In this document: positions 11,768 to 23,044 of the stretch, one piece after another | Numbering within the stretch: position 1 is the stretch's first letter | Layout of the letters: every line of letters starts with the position of its first letter | Source: Holothuria scabra | Taxonomy: Eukaryota; Echinodermata; Holothuroidea; Aspidochirotida; Holothuriidae | Assembly (NCBI GenBank): GCA_037179385.1 | Contig: CM074195.1 | Span: 4,954,438-5,018,437 of the forward strand | DNA: 64,000 nucleotides | Direction: 5' to 3' | Notes under the pieces: generated by a model | The model's database searches: none | The model's input: the letters and a program-made list of their open reading frames with translations, nothing else | What the model was told of the DNA's origin: nothing | Position numbers and translations under genes: made by a program

Positions 11768-14585
11768 TCGTTTCGTTTATTTGTTCCTTCGTAACGATCA
11801 TGAAGTACAAAATTACAAGTTATTATGGCAGGTAATGAACAAGTTAGGAAAGGAAGTGATCTAGGAAACCTTGGTAGGCTTGTGAAGCAGACCACTCCCT
11901 ATAACAAAGTAAATAACAGGGAAAAATAAACATTATACAATAAACAGTGAACATAAGTAATATGAATGTTGCTCAGATTCTAGTAGCTTATACTTTTTGA
12001 TGCATTGCTTAAAATACTTGTTCTTAAAGCATGATATTGATTTACAGCATTGGATTTCATTTGGAAGTGTATTCCAGGTAGAAGATGTTCTTACAAGTAA
12101 ACTTTGCCTAAAAAATCTAGAGTTATAACGAGATACTGTATGCGAATGTATGTAGACTGCCTCGTGTTATGGTCGTGTGTATTGTAGTTAAATAAGAAGA
12201 TTTGAAAAAAATACGGCGGAACAAGGTTAGGTTCAATACGATAAGCAAGGAGAGCTTCTTTGATGTGGACTTAGTCAGTAAACTTCAACAAATTGAGGGA
12301 AGAAAACAATTTACTGGTATGCTCAAGTGGGTCTACAGAGCAGATATGTCGGATTGCCCTTTTTTGAAGTGTAATGAGTTTATTCAGGTGCGACTTACTT
12401 GTTCCAGCCAAGATTGAAAGGCAGTAAGAAAGGTGAGGCAGGAAAAGAGTGAGAAAGAGAACGAAGGATACTTCTCGGAAATAGTGCTTGAGTTTCGACA
12501 TGATACCTGCACATTTAGCAAGTTTAATACTTACAGAATCATTATGTAATTTCCAAGTTAACTTAAACCATCATCAAGACCTCTAGAAAATCAGTGCTTT
12601 CAACCTTTTGAAGTAATTCACCATTCACAAATATTTTGATATGATTTACATTGCGTCTATTACTGTATTTTGCCTTACTAAATACTATAAAATTTGTCTT
12701 TTTTTCATTAAGGGATAACTTGTTAGCTGAAAACCATTTATGAAATTTATCGAGTTCGGTACATACAATGGTTTCTAATTGACTTTAATCATTTCCTGTA
12801 AAGAAGATGCTAGTACCGTCTGCAAAGAGAACATGAGTACAAGTACTTGAAATGTTAGCTATGTCGTTCATATAAATTATAGAAAATAGCGGGCCTAAAA
12901 TGGAACCTTGAGGTACACCACATGTTACACTTAGTAAGTCAGAATCGGCTCCTTTATAAGACACAAACTGTTTCCTATTAGATAGAAAGCTTTTGGTCCA
13001 CTCTAATCCTAGACCTCTGATGCCGCAATGGGCAAGTTTTTTCTCGTGGTCGATTGTATCGAAAGCCTTAGATAAGTCTAAAAGATTCCAATTGATGTTT
13101 TGTTTTGATCTAGAGCTGTATTTAATTGATTTGCTGAATGAACCAGAGCTTACTCGGTGGAATGGTTTGGCCGAAATCCATATTGTCCGATATACAAAGA
13201 ATTACAGTTTGTGATGAAGTTATAAATACGATTGTAGACAAGTCTTTCAAATATTTTAGAGAAGCAAGATGAAACTGAGACTGTGCGGTAATTATCACAA
13301 CTCATCACATCACCTTTCTTAAAAATATGTACAACTTTTGCAACCTTGATATGAGCGGGAACGATACCGGTAGCAAATGACTTATTTATAATATGAGTAA
13401 GTGGCATAGATATGAAAGGTATGACTTTCCTCACAATACCAGGCTTAATTCTATTAAAGCCAGCAGCCTTATTGGGCTGTAAACAAGACATAGCGGTTTT
13501 TATAACTTCATTCTCGTCTGTTGGAGAGAGAAACATATTGATGTCTTCATCGCTCTGTATTTTGGAAGCAGGAGCAGGCCCAACATTGACAAAAGAATCA
13601 TTAAACGCATCTGCTATTATCTTACCATCTGTTATTTCAACATTGTTATGATAGAATGATGTCGGGTACGAAAATTACCTTTTTTACTCTTATGTAGTAC
13701 ATTGTTAATAACCTACCATGTGCGTCTAAGATCATTTTCACAACTACTAAATTTTGAATAGAAGTGTTTTTGTTAGCAAAACGAATAACATGATTTAACT
13801 TATAACGATAAGTTCGAAAGTGCGTCCCGTCATCAGATGGATCTCTAAGATACTTTTTGTACAGTTTATTTTTATGTTTAATTGACTGCATAATACCGGC
13901 ACTTGTCCAAGGATGTCGTCTTTTACGACTCCTCCTAGTAGAATAGTTCCTAGAATAAAAACCGCCGTCATTATTCTTTTGGTACATGCAGTAAGTATGA
14001 GTTGTAAGGAAAATTGGGAAATGATCGCGAATATCTGTAATAAAGACACCAGTTGTGTAGTTGCTATCACAAATATTATTTGTAAGAATATTATCAATAA
14101 GAGAAACACTTTGGTCAGTTACACGGTTGGCTTAGTAATCGTTGGAAGAAAGTTATTACGGCAAATTTACTTGCAAGAAATCAGAAGAACTGTTTTTAAG
14201 TAGGTCAATGTTGAAGTCACCCATGATGTAGCTCTGTAATCTTTCGCTTGACATTTAGGTAAGATTTCATTGAGGTAATCATGAAAACTCTGAACTTGAC
14301 TATGAAAAGGTCTGTAAATTACCCCCACCAGGATAGGTGAATTAAAGTTCTTCCCATTTGAAGCTTTTATTTCGATATGCTCACATAAATATACTTTCTA
14401 TCGTTTCATTGAAAACAGAAATATCATCCCGCCTGACAAAACTTAATCCTTCGAAGCAAATAAGCCCACCCCCCCTTTCCTATAAATTCTATGGTTCTTT
14501 ACAAGACATAATCCTCCATTTGAACAAATGGGGAGCTGTTATCTCCTAACCAGGTTTCACTAAACCCAATGACCGAGAAATCATG
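11768..14585 (-). mobile_element. Degenerate Jockey/CR1-superfamily LINE
   Basis: Reading the minus strand from about 14,585 to 11,768 gives remnants of endonuclease (IYRPFHSQVQ-like, then a PWTSAGIM block), reverse transcriptase and a C-terminal tail (TLQKRAIRHIC). RT landmarks are KGDVMSCDNYR, YGFRPNHST, DLSKAFDTIDH, VPQGSILGPL and a FADG in place of the catalytic FADD. The 3' UTR ends near an AACAAATAAACGAAACGAAAC segment, so AAACG units may be its 3' terminal repeat. Multiple frameshifts and stops make it inactive; it appears truncated at the 5' side. The clade is called from motif style only. Confidence 0.75.
13150..13536 (-). pseudogene. LINE reverse transcriptase, N-terminal half
   Basis: The longest intact piece of the LINE's ORF2, 128 codons. 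It includes the palm entry motifs: LQPNKAAGFNRIKP, the KVVHIFKKGD block, NYRTVSVSSCFSKIFERLV and YIGQYGFRPNHST. The downstream RT motifs continue in other frames on the same strand. The frame is broken on both sides, so no functional protein is expected. Confidence 0.75.
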
Positions 14586-14885
14586 GTTAAGGGTAAAGTA
14601 AGGTAAAGTACACAGTCAGAGTCAGGCACGAATTCAGGGAGAGCTTTTATGGCCTCAGTCCTCACTTTTTAGCCAGATAAACACTAAAACATACGGGCAA
14701 TTAGCAGTGAAACTCTTCACTTTCCAGGCTTTCTTCAGTAAGTAAGCCCCCCCCCCCTTTTTGGAATGTTTGATCTGCGCCTGAGACGAATTAACATCCC
14801 ATAAATTTTTAATGCATTTCATCTGTCAGTAAACATTTTTCCACGTACTAGTCATCTTAGAAATTGATAGGCATGGGTACCTCTA

Positions 14886-15055
14886 TAGTTAGTTAGTTAG
14901 ATAGAGTTTTACGGCCCGCAGTTTCCAACCTATTTGTTCAAGTCGAGCCGACCACGTCCTTTTTTCCAGTTGTGGCTCACTGGCTTGTTTCCCCTACTCC
15001 ATTGCTTATGCGGAGCATCACGCACAATGGCAATAGGTTCATTTTTACCTCTGTA
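14886..15055 (-). mobile_element. SINE copy, minus strand, tail and body
   Basis: Read on the minus strand, the copy has the family body (AACAAGCCAGTGAGCC, then CCAACTGG-like segments), the GTAAAACTCTATCTAA end and a CTAA tail at 14,886-14,903. The tRNA-like head is missing, as in 5'-truncated SINEs. Confidence 0.65.
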
Positions 15056-15394
15056 CAGTAGCATATTCTTCGCCACAGACAGTTTCTATTCTTTCAACCT
15101 ACGCTACTTGTATAGCTGTCTAAAACTAGGTACCTACAGAACATCCTAGAATATTGCGTCACGGCAGGGTGGTCCATGGTCCACTTTCCTCATAGGCGCA
15201 CATTTTGAATACCGAAAGTCCCAGTAGCACTCTCAGTGCATACTGTGCAACATGAGCTACTCTGCATTTCTTATTTTATTTGATGTCACTCGATGAGCTT
15301 TGTCAATTGAAAATTTTGGTAGACCTCGCTAAATTTGTGCCTTGGGGCATGGGTGACGATACTAGAAAGTGATCGGCGCTGTACACAACTTAAA

Positions 15395-15655
15395 TGTAAA
15401 GAGAAGTCCCCAAAACTTATTTTGAAGAAAGAGCTTAATAGCACAATTTTCGTCTTATTTCTCTTCAAAGTATTTTCATTACATTTTATGATTTAACTAC
15501 TACATATTCAAGGTAAACCAAGCAGTTATTTTCAAGTAAATTTCACATTTGAAGAAATAAAAAACTTTCAAGTTGTCACATGACTCCCAACGGCCAATCA
15601 TGACTACTGGACAGTCTACTACACTACTTCAATTTGGGATGACTGCTCTTCTGGG
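15395..15655 (+). repeat. 250-bp dispersed repeat
   Basis: One of the two best copies of the family; 55,720-55,975 is the other. Shared landmarks in order are AACTTATTTTGAAGAAA, ACATTTTATGA, CATATTCAAGGTAAA, AAGCAGTTATTT, AATTTCACATTTGAAGA, GTCACATGACTCCCAAC and TTCAATTTGGGATGACTGCTC. No coding capacity or inverted ends are evident. More diverged copies lie at 10.2-11.0 kb and 41.63-41.88 kb. Confidence 0.75.
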
Positions 15656-17022
15656 CCCGGGAATAACGAGGAAGTCTTCAAACCATCTCTGTTCTTGGCG
15701 TTTCTTTTTTTTTTTTTTTTTTTTTGATAATGGGTCTACCCATATAAAAGCAGGTTGAGCTATTTATATTGATTAAATTTCTTTTCAAATTGTCTCTATG
15801 GATAACCGTGACCCCAGTTCTAGAGCCAGTAGGGATTACTGTTGACTTGTATATTTACGGTTCATTGTATACCGTACCTAAGGGATTAAGGTTCCTTTAA
15901 TCGCAGTCACACTTATGACACGAAATCATGTTCATTTCCTTTTACGGACACATGTTGGAAAGAAAGTTTCAAAGTACATTAAACTTCAGAGTTATTCATG
16001 ATTGGGTCACTCGGCTACTGTATAGGCCCTATCATTATATATTACGCACACAGCTAGCAGCTGGATGATGCAAAATTTTCAAGCCGTGATCGATCAACTC
16101 TTGAATTGGCACACGCTAACTTCGACTTGGTTCGTCATGATCATATGACCATATTGTTTTGATTGCTGGTCAGTACGGTTCAGCTGCATGAACTGCAACA
16201 AGGTACCGTACTGTATGTAGTAACAGTAACATTGCGGTAACAAGCAAATTACAATTTACAACCAAGTTCCAGTTAGGCCTACTTGAACTAGCCTGTTCGA
16301 CCTTGCCACAAACTATTGTTCTATGTCAAGGTCAGATGTTGGAGGAAAGAACTGTGCCGTCTGCAAACTGCAATATCAAGAAAAAATGACTTGTTGACAC
16401 GTGAGCCGGAAAGAGCTAGACTACTCCGTTTTTTGTCAAACTTTGGACAGTCTCTTAAATCCGTAGTTTTTCTACGGTAACGTTAAGTACGGTTAACGTT
16501 ATGCCAAACTTCAGTTATAGATCCTGATCATAACGTACAGCTACAAGTGCGTTACTGCACCTTCACCGCAGTTTTTACATAGGGCCTAATTGTAAACGCC
16601 AGGCCTACAGTTAGGCCTAGCAATTATAGACTGCACCACCATAACGGCTGCCTACGTTACGACAAAATACTAGCTCTAACAGTTACAGTTATCGAGGCTT
16701 GATTTGCTGTTTCATCATACTGTCCAACTGTGTTAACTTTTTGCCTGGCTACATGACACATCACGGAGAAGGTGAGTATGAAGAACATGCATGATGCAGT
16801 AGGCCTAACATAACATAACATAACAGGTTAAAGGGCAAAGGAGGGCTGTAAAGGCCCCATAAGATGCCCTGTAATCCAAAACCCCCCCAAAACAAAGCAA
16901 ACCACCAACACCTAAAGAGCCCAGAAAGATTAGATTCTACCACAGTCATGGAAAAACTTGTCAATATTAACCTTAAAACGGTGCACTGATGTGGAGTTAA
17001 CAACCCACTCAGGCAGGCTATT

Positions 17023-18674
17023 TCACTCACTAACAACCCTATGAGAGAAACTGAACTTCCTAATGTCAAGTCTAGCAAAAGACTTTTCAAGCTTTTTGCA
17101 ATATCCTCTAACCCGAGGATTACTCTGGACCTTTAAATAACTGCAAGCTAACAAAGGATTCCCTTCAGATAGAAATTTGTATACCTGGAGCATATCCCCC
17201 CTAATCCTTCTCAGCTCCAAAGTGGTAAGCCAAAGCAGCTTAAGCCTTTGGGAATAAGGTAGATTTTTAACCTCAGGTATGAGTCGGGTAGCTCTCTTCT
17301 GAACTTGCTCTAAAAGCAATTTGTCCTTTTCAAAGAAGGGACTCCAGGCCTGTGCAGCATAGTCGAGATGGGGTCGAACCAGCTGCTTATACAAATTTAG
17401 CACAATTTCTTTACTAAAACTCTTAAAATTCCTCCTGGTCAACCCAAGCACCCTATTTACCCTTGCAGCGGTAGCTGCACACTGCCTAGATGACTTTAAA
17501 TCTCCTGTAATAACTACCCCAAGGTCTTTCTCAGAAGTCACTTTGTTCAAATTAGTACCATTCATAGTATAATCATGGTGGGGATTCTTGGAACCAAAGT
17601 GGAGGACTTTGCACTTATCAGCATTAAAAGACATTTGCCAAGTCTGAGACCATGAAAATAACCTATCCAGATCTTTCTGAAGCAGTAAAGAATCATCCTT
17701 TCCTCCAACCTTCCTATAGAGCTTTGTATCATCAGCAAACTTACTTATACTGTAAGTGATAGAGCTATCAATATCATTTATGAAAATCAAGAAAAGAAGT
17801 GGGCCAAGAACAGAACCTTATGGTACACCACTTGAGACTTCTTTGCAGGAAGAAAAATTTCCATTGACAACAACTCTCTGAGACCTACCATTGAGCCACG
17901 ACTTGATCCACTGCCTATGATGCCTAACCTATGCAATTTTACCATGAGTCCACCTAGAGGTACCTTGTCAAAAGCCTTCTGGAAGTCAAGGTAAATGACG
18001 TCCACACTGGAACCTGAATCGAGAGACAAAGAAACATCCTCAAGAAAGCTTAGCAAATTTGTAACACAAGATCTACTGGGTAGGAAACCATGCTGAGTTA
18101 GATTGAGTAACCCATTATCTAAGAGATGCTTTAGCAAACAGTCCTTGATTAAGGATTCCATAATTTTGCACACAACACTAGTTAAACTGACTGGCCTGTA
18201 ATTACAAGGTGAACTCCGATCCCCCTTTTTAAAAAATTGAGTGACATTAGCAACCCGCCAGTCAGCAGGAACAAAATTTGAGTCAAGACATTTCTGAAAA
18301 ATAATTGATAGTGGAACTGATAAAACCTCAGAGCATTCATGAAGGATGGCGGGATGGAGCCCATCTGGCCCAGGAGCATTACTTGTCTTCAAACTCTTTA
18401 ATTTTTTCAGAACCAGCTCCTCAGAGAACACAATGTCACTCATTGAAGAAGGGATATCAGAACCCCTACAAATCCCCATGACAGATGACTCCTTGGTAAA
18501 AACAGATACAAAATAATCATTTAACAAATTAGCCATATCCTGATGATCACTAACTAATGAACCATTCACATCATGAAGTGGCCCAACCCCCTCCTTAACA
18601 TGCTGCTTAGACCTAACATAGGCATGGAAAGATTTTGGGTTAATCTTAACCTCACTGGCCAACTTTTTTTTCAA
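17023..18674 (-). pseudogene. CR1 copy A reverse transcriptase (ORF2 C-terminal half)
   Basis: Two abutting minus-strand frames cover the RT. The first (18,674-17,787) has FFKKGDRSSPCNYRPVSL, QHGFLPSRSC and DVIYLDFQKAFDKVPLGG, then loses frame near 17,930. The second (17,817-17,023) resumes with GSVLGPLLFLIF, contains the catalytic KFADDTKLY at about 17,728-17,742 and ends with the DYAAQAWSPFF and RRIRGDML blocks usual for CR1 ORF2. The conserved Gln before GSVLGP is replaced by TAA at 17,818-17,820. The frameshift and stop together rule out a full-length product, although the catalytic aspartates remain. Confidence 0.85.
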
Positions 18675-19162
18675 ACCTAGCTTTAGTGTCCTTAACCAAA
18701 TTTTTAACTAAGACCTCTTGACTCTTGTAGTCACTTAAGTCATCAGAATCCTTGCTGGCCTTATAACGTCGCCAGCACTTACCTTTCTTCCTAGTTGCCC
18801 TGAGTACCTCCCTAGAAATCCAAATAGGCCTACTTTTCACCCGAGCCTTCTTGAGTGGTATACATAACTTTGTAATATCAGAAACAGTACTGCTGAAAAA
18901 TTTCCAAGCTTCAGCAGGACCTAAATGAGACAAATGTGCAAACCAATCTATGCTAAGCTCCTCTTTTGCATGACTAAAATTAGCTCTACTGAAGTCAAGA
19001 ACAGTTTTGTCACTACTTGGAGGTTTACTGAAACAACAAATGTCAAAACTAATAAGGTCATGGTCACTACATCCAACCTTACCACCACTCCTCAAATTTC
19101 TGACCAGATTTTCATCAGTACTTAACACCAAATCTAAACAATTATCCTCACGAGTGGGAAAC
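18652..19162 (-). pseudogene. CR1 copy A endonuclease, C-terminal part and linker
   Basis: The minus-strand frame 19,162-18,652 carries the C-terminal endonuclease motif CSDHDLISFDI (the SDH box of APE-type nucleases) and the linker leading to RT, with PIWISREVLRATRKK. It joins in sense and frame with 22,149-22,790 once the inserted foldback element and one 6-bp duplication are disregarded, which shows that the two pieces were once contiguous. Confidence 0.8.
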
Positions 19163-19224
19163 TACGGAAGCGTAGAAGGGCCACTCAAAAGAAAAAAGAA
19201 CTGTCTCGGCAAAGTGACAATTTT

Positions 19225-19797
19225 CGTAAAATTAACATTTTGAGGACTAAAATTATGTCTTCAAAATGACAAAAATCCGTAATTTGGCGTTTTGATTAAC
19301 TTTTCAAAACGTTAAAGTTCCGAAAGTTGTCATTTTGCCGACTTAAAAATCTCTACAAAATGACAACATTCAGAAAGTTGTCACTTTGTTGAGTTACAAC
19401 ATCTCGTCAAAATAGCAAAATTCAGGGAAATTGTCATTTGCCGAAATAGATCATTTCGTCTAAACGCCAAAATTAAAAAGAATGTCCTTTTGGCGAGTTT
19501 GAACATCTCGTCAAAATGGCAAAATTCAGAAAAATGACATTTCAACGAGTTTAAACATTTTGTCAAAATCTTAAAATTCAGAAAAATGTCATATTAGCGA
19601 ATTACAACTTCTCGTCAAAATGGCAAAATTCGAAAAATTGTCATCTTGCCGAGTTAGATCATCCCGTCAAAACGGCAATATTCAGGGAAATGTCATTTTG
19701 CCGGGTTAGAACTTTTCGTCAAAATGGCAAAATTCAGAAAATTGCCATCTTGCCGAATTAGATCATCATGTTTAAACGGCGAAATTCTGTGGAAGCA
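19225..19797 (+). repeat. Left arm tandem repeats of the foldback element
   Basis: The CGTCAAAATGGC-like landmark recurs at about 19,404, 19,457, 19,509, 19,561, 19,613, 19,665 and 19,718, a period of 52-53 bases. Units differ by substitutions and small indels. Read on the other strand they match the right arm. Confidence 0.85.
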
Positions 19798-21562
19798 TTA
19801 AGGTGCCATCACATCATTTTGTATCATAGTTATGTTCTTTCCCCAATTTGGTGAGTTTATAGTACAATCATGAGTGAAGGCGCTTTACGAACAAGAAGAA
19901 GAAATATGTAAACCGTGGAATCATTAGGTAATAAAATTATGCTAAAAGTATTCAAAATTTTGGACAGTTCATTTTTCAATGCAATATGTACATTCGGTCT
20001 CGGTCTCGGTCTTGGACTTTGTCGGTCTCGAATTCTGCCCAGGGGCCCGTTCCACAAAGAGTTACGCACGATCTTAAGTATGATTTACTGTTGGCTTAAG
20101 TATGGTGAATCAAACTTAAGATTGTGCGTAACTCTTTGTGGGGCAACCTAATCTCGGTCTCGACACGTTTTGGGCTCGGTCTTGGATATGCTGGTCTCGA
20201 CTTAAACACTGGTTCAGATACCCTGCTTCTATAAGGGTAATTAAATCCCAGTTGTTGCTTTTGTCTTAAACCAAGCCCGGACTTGTATAGCATTCAGGTA
20301 GAAATTATGACAAACTTAGCTGTTGTGTCCACTTTTAAGGGCGTTTAGACTTTGCTGATATTAACGTCCCAATAACAACGAAAAAAAGCTATTAAATGGG
20401 TCCTTTTGAGAACGTAGCAGTGAATAGAAAGGAAGTGATTTAACTGTAGGGTCTTATATGTTGCTACACCTTGTACACATATCACACTAGAAGCATAGCA
20501 AGAGGGAAGGGGCAAAGTGCCCCGGAAAAAGTAAAAGGTAAAATTGTTCGGACAGTAAAATGAAAGAAAGGGTGCCCCCACCCCAAATTCGAATTTCAGG
20601 GGCTCTCTGAAGTCTGAAAGTTTATCCCCGCTTCCTGCCTCAAGAGTTCAGATTGCCCCAAACAGATAAACAGAAATGTTTCGTTATGAAAACATGTGTA
20701 TTAGTTTTAATGACGGCACGCTTTATTCTACCCCTTTAAAGGCATGTTCTCGTGGATTTTTTCCTCTGTCTTGTAAGGAAAACAAAAATATTCCACACCA
20801 TGCCCTCAAACCCTACCATAATACTATTTCCCTAACTCAAGATATCTCACTTTAAAGATTGGTTATTTTTGCTGAAAAACCTCTGCTTTTCAACAAAGCC
20901 ACAAAAAGTTATGTAATGTGGGCACATTGCTTCAAATTCCTTTTGTTTTTCTTTATAATTGAACATCCTGTTTGTCCTTGAAATTTGATACTGTTGGAAT
21001 ATTTGAATATCTTTTCCTGTAGATCTAGCATTACCCTTCTCCATACAAAGAGTACAACGAACAGTATTGCTTAATACTGCCTGCAGCGGCATCATAATTA
21101 TAAATAAATTGAATGCAATGTAAAATTAATGTGCCACGATGACATCACAGGTTTCCCATGATGCATCAGATCCCAAGAAAAATTGGCAATACTTTAAAAA
21201 ATTTGTATCTTCCAAACGGTATAAGCTATGGAGATGCCATTTTTACCTTCTGAAAGAAAAAATTTTTCTCCTTATTTTGAATTTAACGAATTTTGTCTCC
21301 AGAATATGCCTTTAAAATGTGGAAATAGGAATTAAAAGAAGATTCGTAATTCGTCATTTTTCTGCCAATTGACAATATGCTAAATTTATTACTTGCAATA
21401 TGTGAGTAATTCAGTGCAAAAATGTTGAACTGTTGAAATATTGTACGTTTGCACTTTATCATTTATATGCAAAATGTTAAGATAATAAGACTCATTTCAT
21501 TATTTTGTTGCAAAATGTTAAGATAATGCGATGACTAAGTTCGTAATTTGATGGCACCTTAA
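19798..21562. mobile_element. TTAA-flanked non-autonomous element nested in the foldback
   Basis: TTAA at 19,798-19,801 and 21,559-21,562 flank a 1,757-bp insert whose ends are 10-bp inverted repeats, GGTGCCATCA and TGATGGCACC. TTAA duplications are used by piggyBac and Kolobok superfamilies; the GG start fits Kolobok-like ends better, but without a transposase this remains inference. The interior contains GGTCTC-rich low-complexity patches (about 19,995-20,030 and 20,150-20,205) and a palindromic MITE. No coding region was found. Confidence 0.6.
20042..20143. mobile_element. Palindromic MITE, copy 1
   Basis: The left end GGGCCCGTTCCACAAAGAGT and the right end ACTCTTTGTGGGGC are complementary, and the arms extend inward through GTTACGCAC and AATCTTAAG to a short loop. 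It is the same family as the MITE at 23,960-24,067. It lies inside the TTAA-flanked element. Confidence 0.8.
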
Positions 21563-21589
21563 CGTTTCCATACAATTGAGCCCTGAAGG

Positions 21590-22085
21590 TTCGAACTAGG
21601 CGAAATGGCAATCTTCCAAATTTTGCCGTTTTGACTAGATGTATTTTCTGGGCAAAATGTCATATTTTCCGAATTTTGCCATTTCGACGAGATTTTCTAA
21701 CTCGGTAAATTGACAAAATTCCAAATTTTGCCATGTTGACAAGATGTAGTAACTCGGCAAAATGACAATTTTCGGAATTTTGCCATTTTGACAATATGTT
21801 GTGACTCGGCAAAATGACAGTTTTCTGAATTTTGCCATTCTGACGACATGTTCTATTTCGGCAAAAGGACAATTTCGGAATTTCGCCATTTTGACAACAT
21901 GTTCTTACTCGGCAAAATAAAAATTTGGGGAACTTTGTCATTTTGACGAGATGTTGTTTCGTTGGCAAAATATAAATTTTCTGAATTTTGCCATTTTGAC
22001 GAGATGTTTTATCTTGTCAAAATGACAATTTTCCGAATTTTGCCTTTTTAAGAAGTCCATTAAGTCGTCAAAATGTCAATTTTAC
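21590..22085 (-). repeat. Right arm tandem repeats of the foldback element
   Basis: GACGAGATG-like landmarks recur at about 21,787, 21,838, 21,889, 21,942 and 21,994 with a 51-53-base period. These are the inverted counterparts of the left arm units. Minus-strand open frames here translate into repeated AKFRNCPFAE-like peptides, a by-product of the repeat. Confidence 0.8.
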
Positions 22086-22148
22086 GAAAATTGTCATTTT
22101 GCCGAGGCAGTTCTTTTTTCTTTTGAGTGGCCCTTCTACGCTTCCGTA

Positions 22149-22790
22149 GGAAACAGAACATGCTGAGTGAGGAAACAATCAGACACCGCCCCAAGAAACT
22201 CCCTCCCATGTGGCCCGCTAGTGCATAAATGCCAATCAATATCAGGAAAGTTGAAATCCCCAAACACAACCGCCCTCTTAGAAGAAAGATTCTTCAAACT
22301 TTGATGCAAATTCTGATTATTATCAGCACCAGAGTTAGGTGAACGGTAAATGATGCCAACAACCAAAGGAGTACCCCCATTGATTGGACTAAGTTCACAA
22401 AACAAGCAGTTAGCAAAACCAGTAGAAAACTTGTCAGTGACTTCAACACAATTTACGCTGTCCTTAACATACAGCAAGACCCCTCCACCTCTACCACCAA
22501 CAGTATCAACCCTATCCTGCCTATAAGTTTTATACCCTGGAACCTGAATTTCAGAATTACTAATATCACTATAGAGCCAACTTTCAGTAACCCCAACTAA
22601 GTCAGGATTGTCTATGGAAACATGTGCAAGAAACTCATTAAATTTATTGGGAATGCTGCGAACATTGGCAAACATGACCCTCACATCACCAACCTTCCTA
22701 GATAAATACTTCTTCTCACTAATTTTAGAATCAGTCTTGGCTAAAACTAAACCAGATACCTGCCTTGTAACGGCTGACCTCGCCCCTGCG
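22149..22790 (-). pseudogene. CR1 copy A endonuclease, N-terminal part
   Basis: The minus-strand frame contains the APE-type endonuclease landmarks: MFANVRSIPNKFNEF, PDLVGVTESWL, GGRGGGVLLYVKD, VGIIYRSPN and VVFGDFNFPDIDW. It stops being open at the foldback insertion and continues across it at 19,162. ORF2 probably started just downstream of the ORF1 stop at 22,792-22,794. Confidence 0.8.
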
Positions 22791-22791
22791 C

Positions 22792-23013
22792 CTAGTTTGA
22801 CACTTGAGAGTCAACAGCCTGAGAAACCAGTCTACCCAACTCATGAGCCCCTGTGCTAGACAAGTGTAACCCATCTTTGGCAAAAAGGTCCCTCCTATTC
22901 CCAAAACCAGCCCATGTATCAACAAACTGTAAGCCCTGCATTGTACATTGGATTTTCAACCACTTATTGAATCCCAGAATTTTGCTCCAAGATACCCTTC
23001 TATCGAAACGGGA
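22792..23013 (-). pseudogene. CR1 copy A ORF1 remnant, SGNH-type esterase end
   Basis: A 73-codon frame ending in TAG at 22,792-22,794 carries FVDTWAGFGNRRDLF followed by KDGLHLSSTGAHELG. The DGLHL block corresponds to the catalytic Asp-x-x-His box that ends SGNH/GDSL hydrolases, a domain known in ORF1 of some CR1-like elements. Most of ORF1 is lost to 5' truncation. It sits immediately upstream of ORF2 on the same strand, as expected. Confidence 0.7.
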
Positions 23014-23018
23014 ACTGT

Positions 23019-23044
23019 TAGGCTATACTAATTAGTATAGCCTA
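23019..23044. repeat. 26-bp perfect palindrome
   Basis: GGCTATACTAATTAGTATAG and flanking bases form a 26-bp sequence identical to its own reverse complement, with no loop. It sits at the 5' truncation border of CR1 copy A, so it may be pre-insertion DNA or a junction product. Confidence 0.85.

Larger units (their letters stand above)
14586..16802. other. Non-coding stretch between two LINEs
   Basis: It contains a minus-strand SINE (14,886-15,055), a 250-bp dispersed repeat (15,395-15,655) and a T run of about 23 bases at 15,703. I see no gene in 15.7-16.8 kb. Confidence 0.5.
19157..22154. mobile_element. Foldback-type DNA transposon with 6-bp target duplication
   Basis: The element spans 19,163-22,148 and is flanked by GGAAAC on both sides (19,157-19,162 and 22,149-22,154). 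Outermost ends are perfect inverted repeats for at least 42 bases, starting TACGGAAGCGTAGAAGGGCC; the last 14 bases form a mini-hairpin, CTACG-GAAG-CGTAG. Inside, both arms are arrays of a degenerate 51-53-bp unit, about ten per arm, each with a self-complementary core such as GGCAAAAT/ATTTTGCC. Long tandem-repeat arms are the hallmark of foldback elements (Drosophila FB, sea urchin TU). No transposase is encoded. Its loop holds a second, TTAA-flanked element. Confidence 0.85.
16803..23013 (-). mobile_element. CR1-type LINE, copy A, split by a nested insertion
   Basis: A 5'-truncated CR1-like element read from 23,013 down to 16,803. It holds the end of ORF1 (esterase), then ORF2 with endonuclease and reverse transcriptase, a short 3' UTR and a 3' end of about four AACAT pentamers (TGTTA units on the coding strand). 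Short 3' terminal repeats are typical of CR1 elements. The endonuclease is interrupted by a 2,986-bp foldback element at 19,163-22,148. The 3' UTR matches copy B at 23.1 kb closely. ORF2 also has a frameshift and a nonsense codon, so the copy is inactive. Confidence 0.85.

Noticed and set aside
21635..21968. Overlapping 84- and 102-codon minus-strand frames
   Set aside because: They translate the tandem arm of the foldback element in two frames; periodic AKFRNCPFAE-like peptides show this is a repeat by-product.
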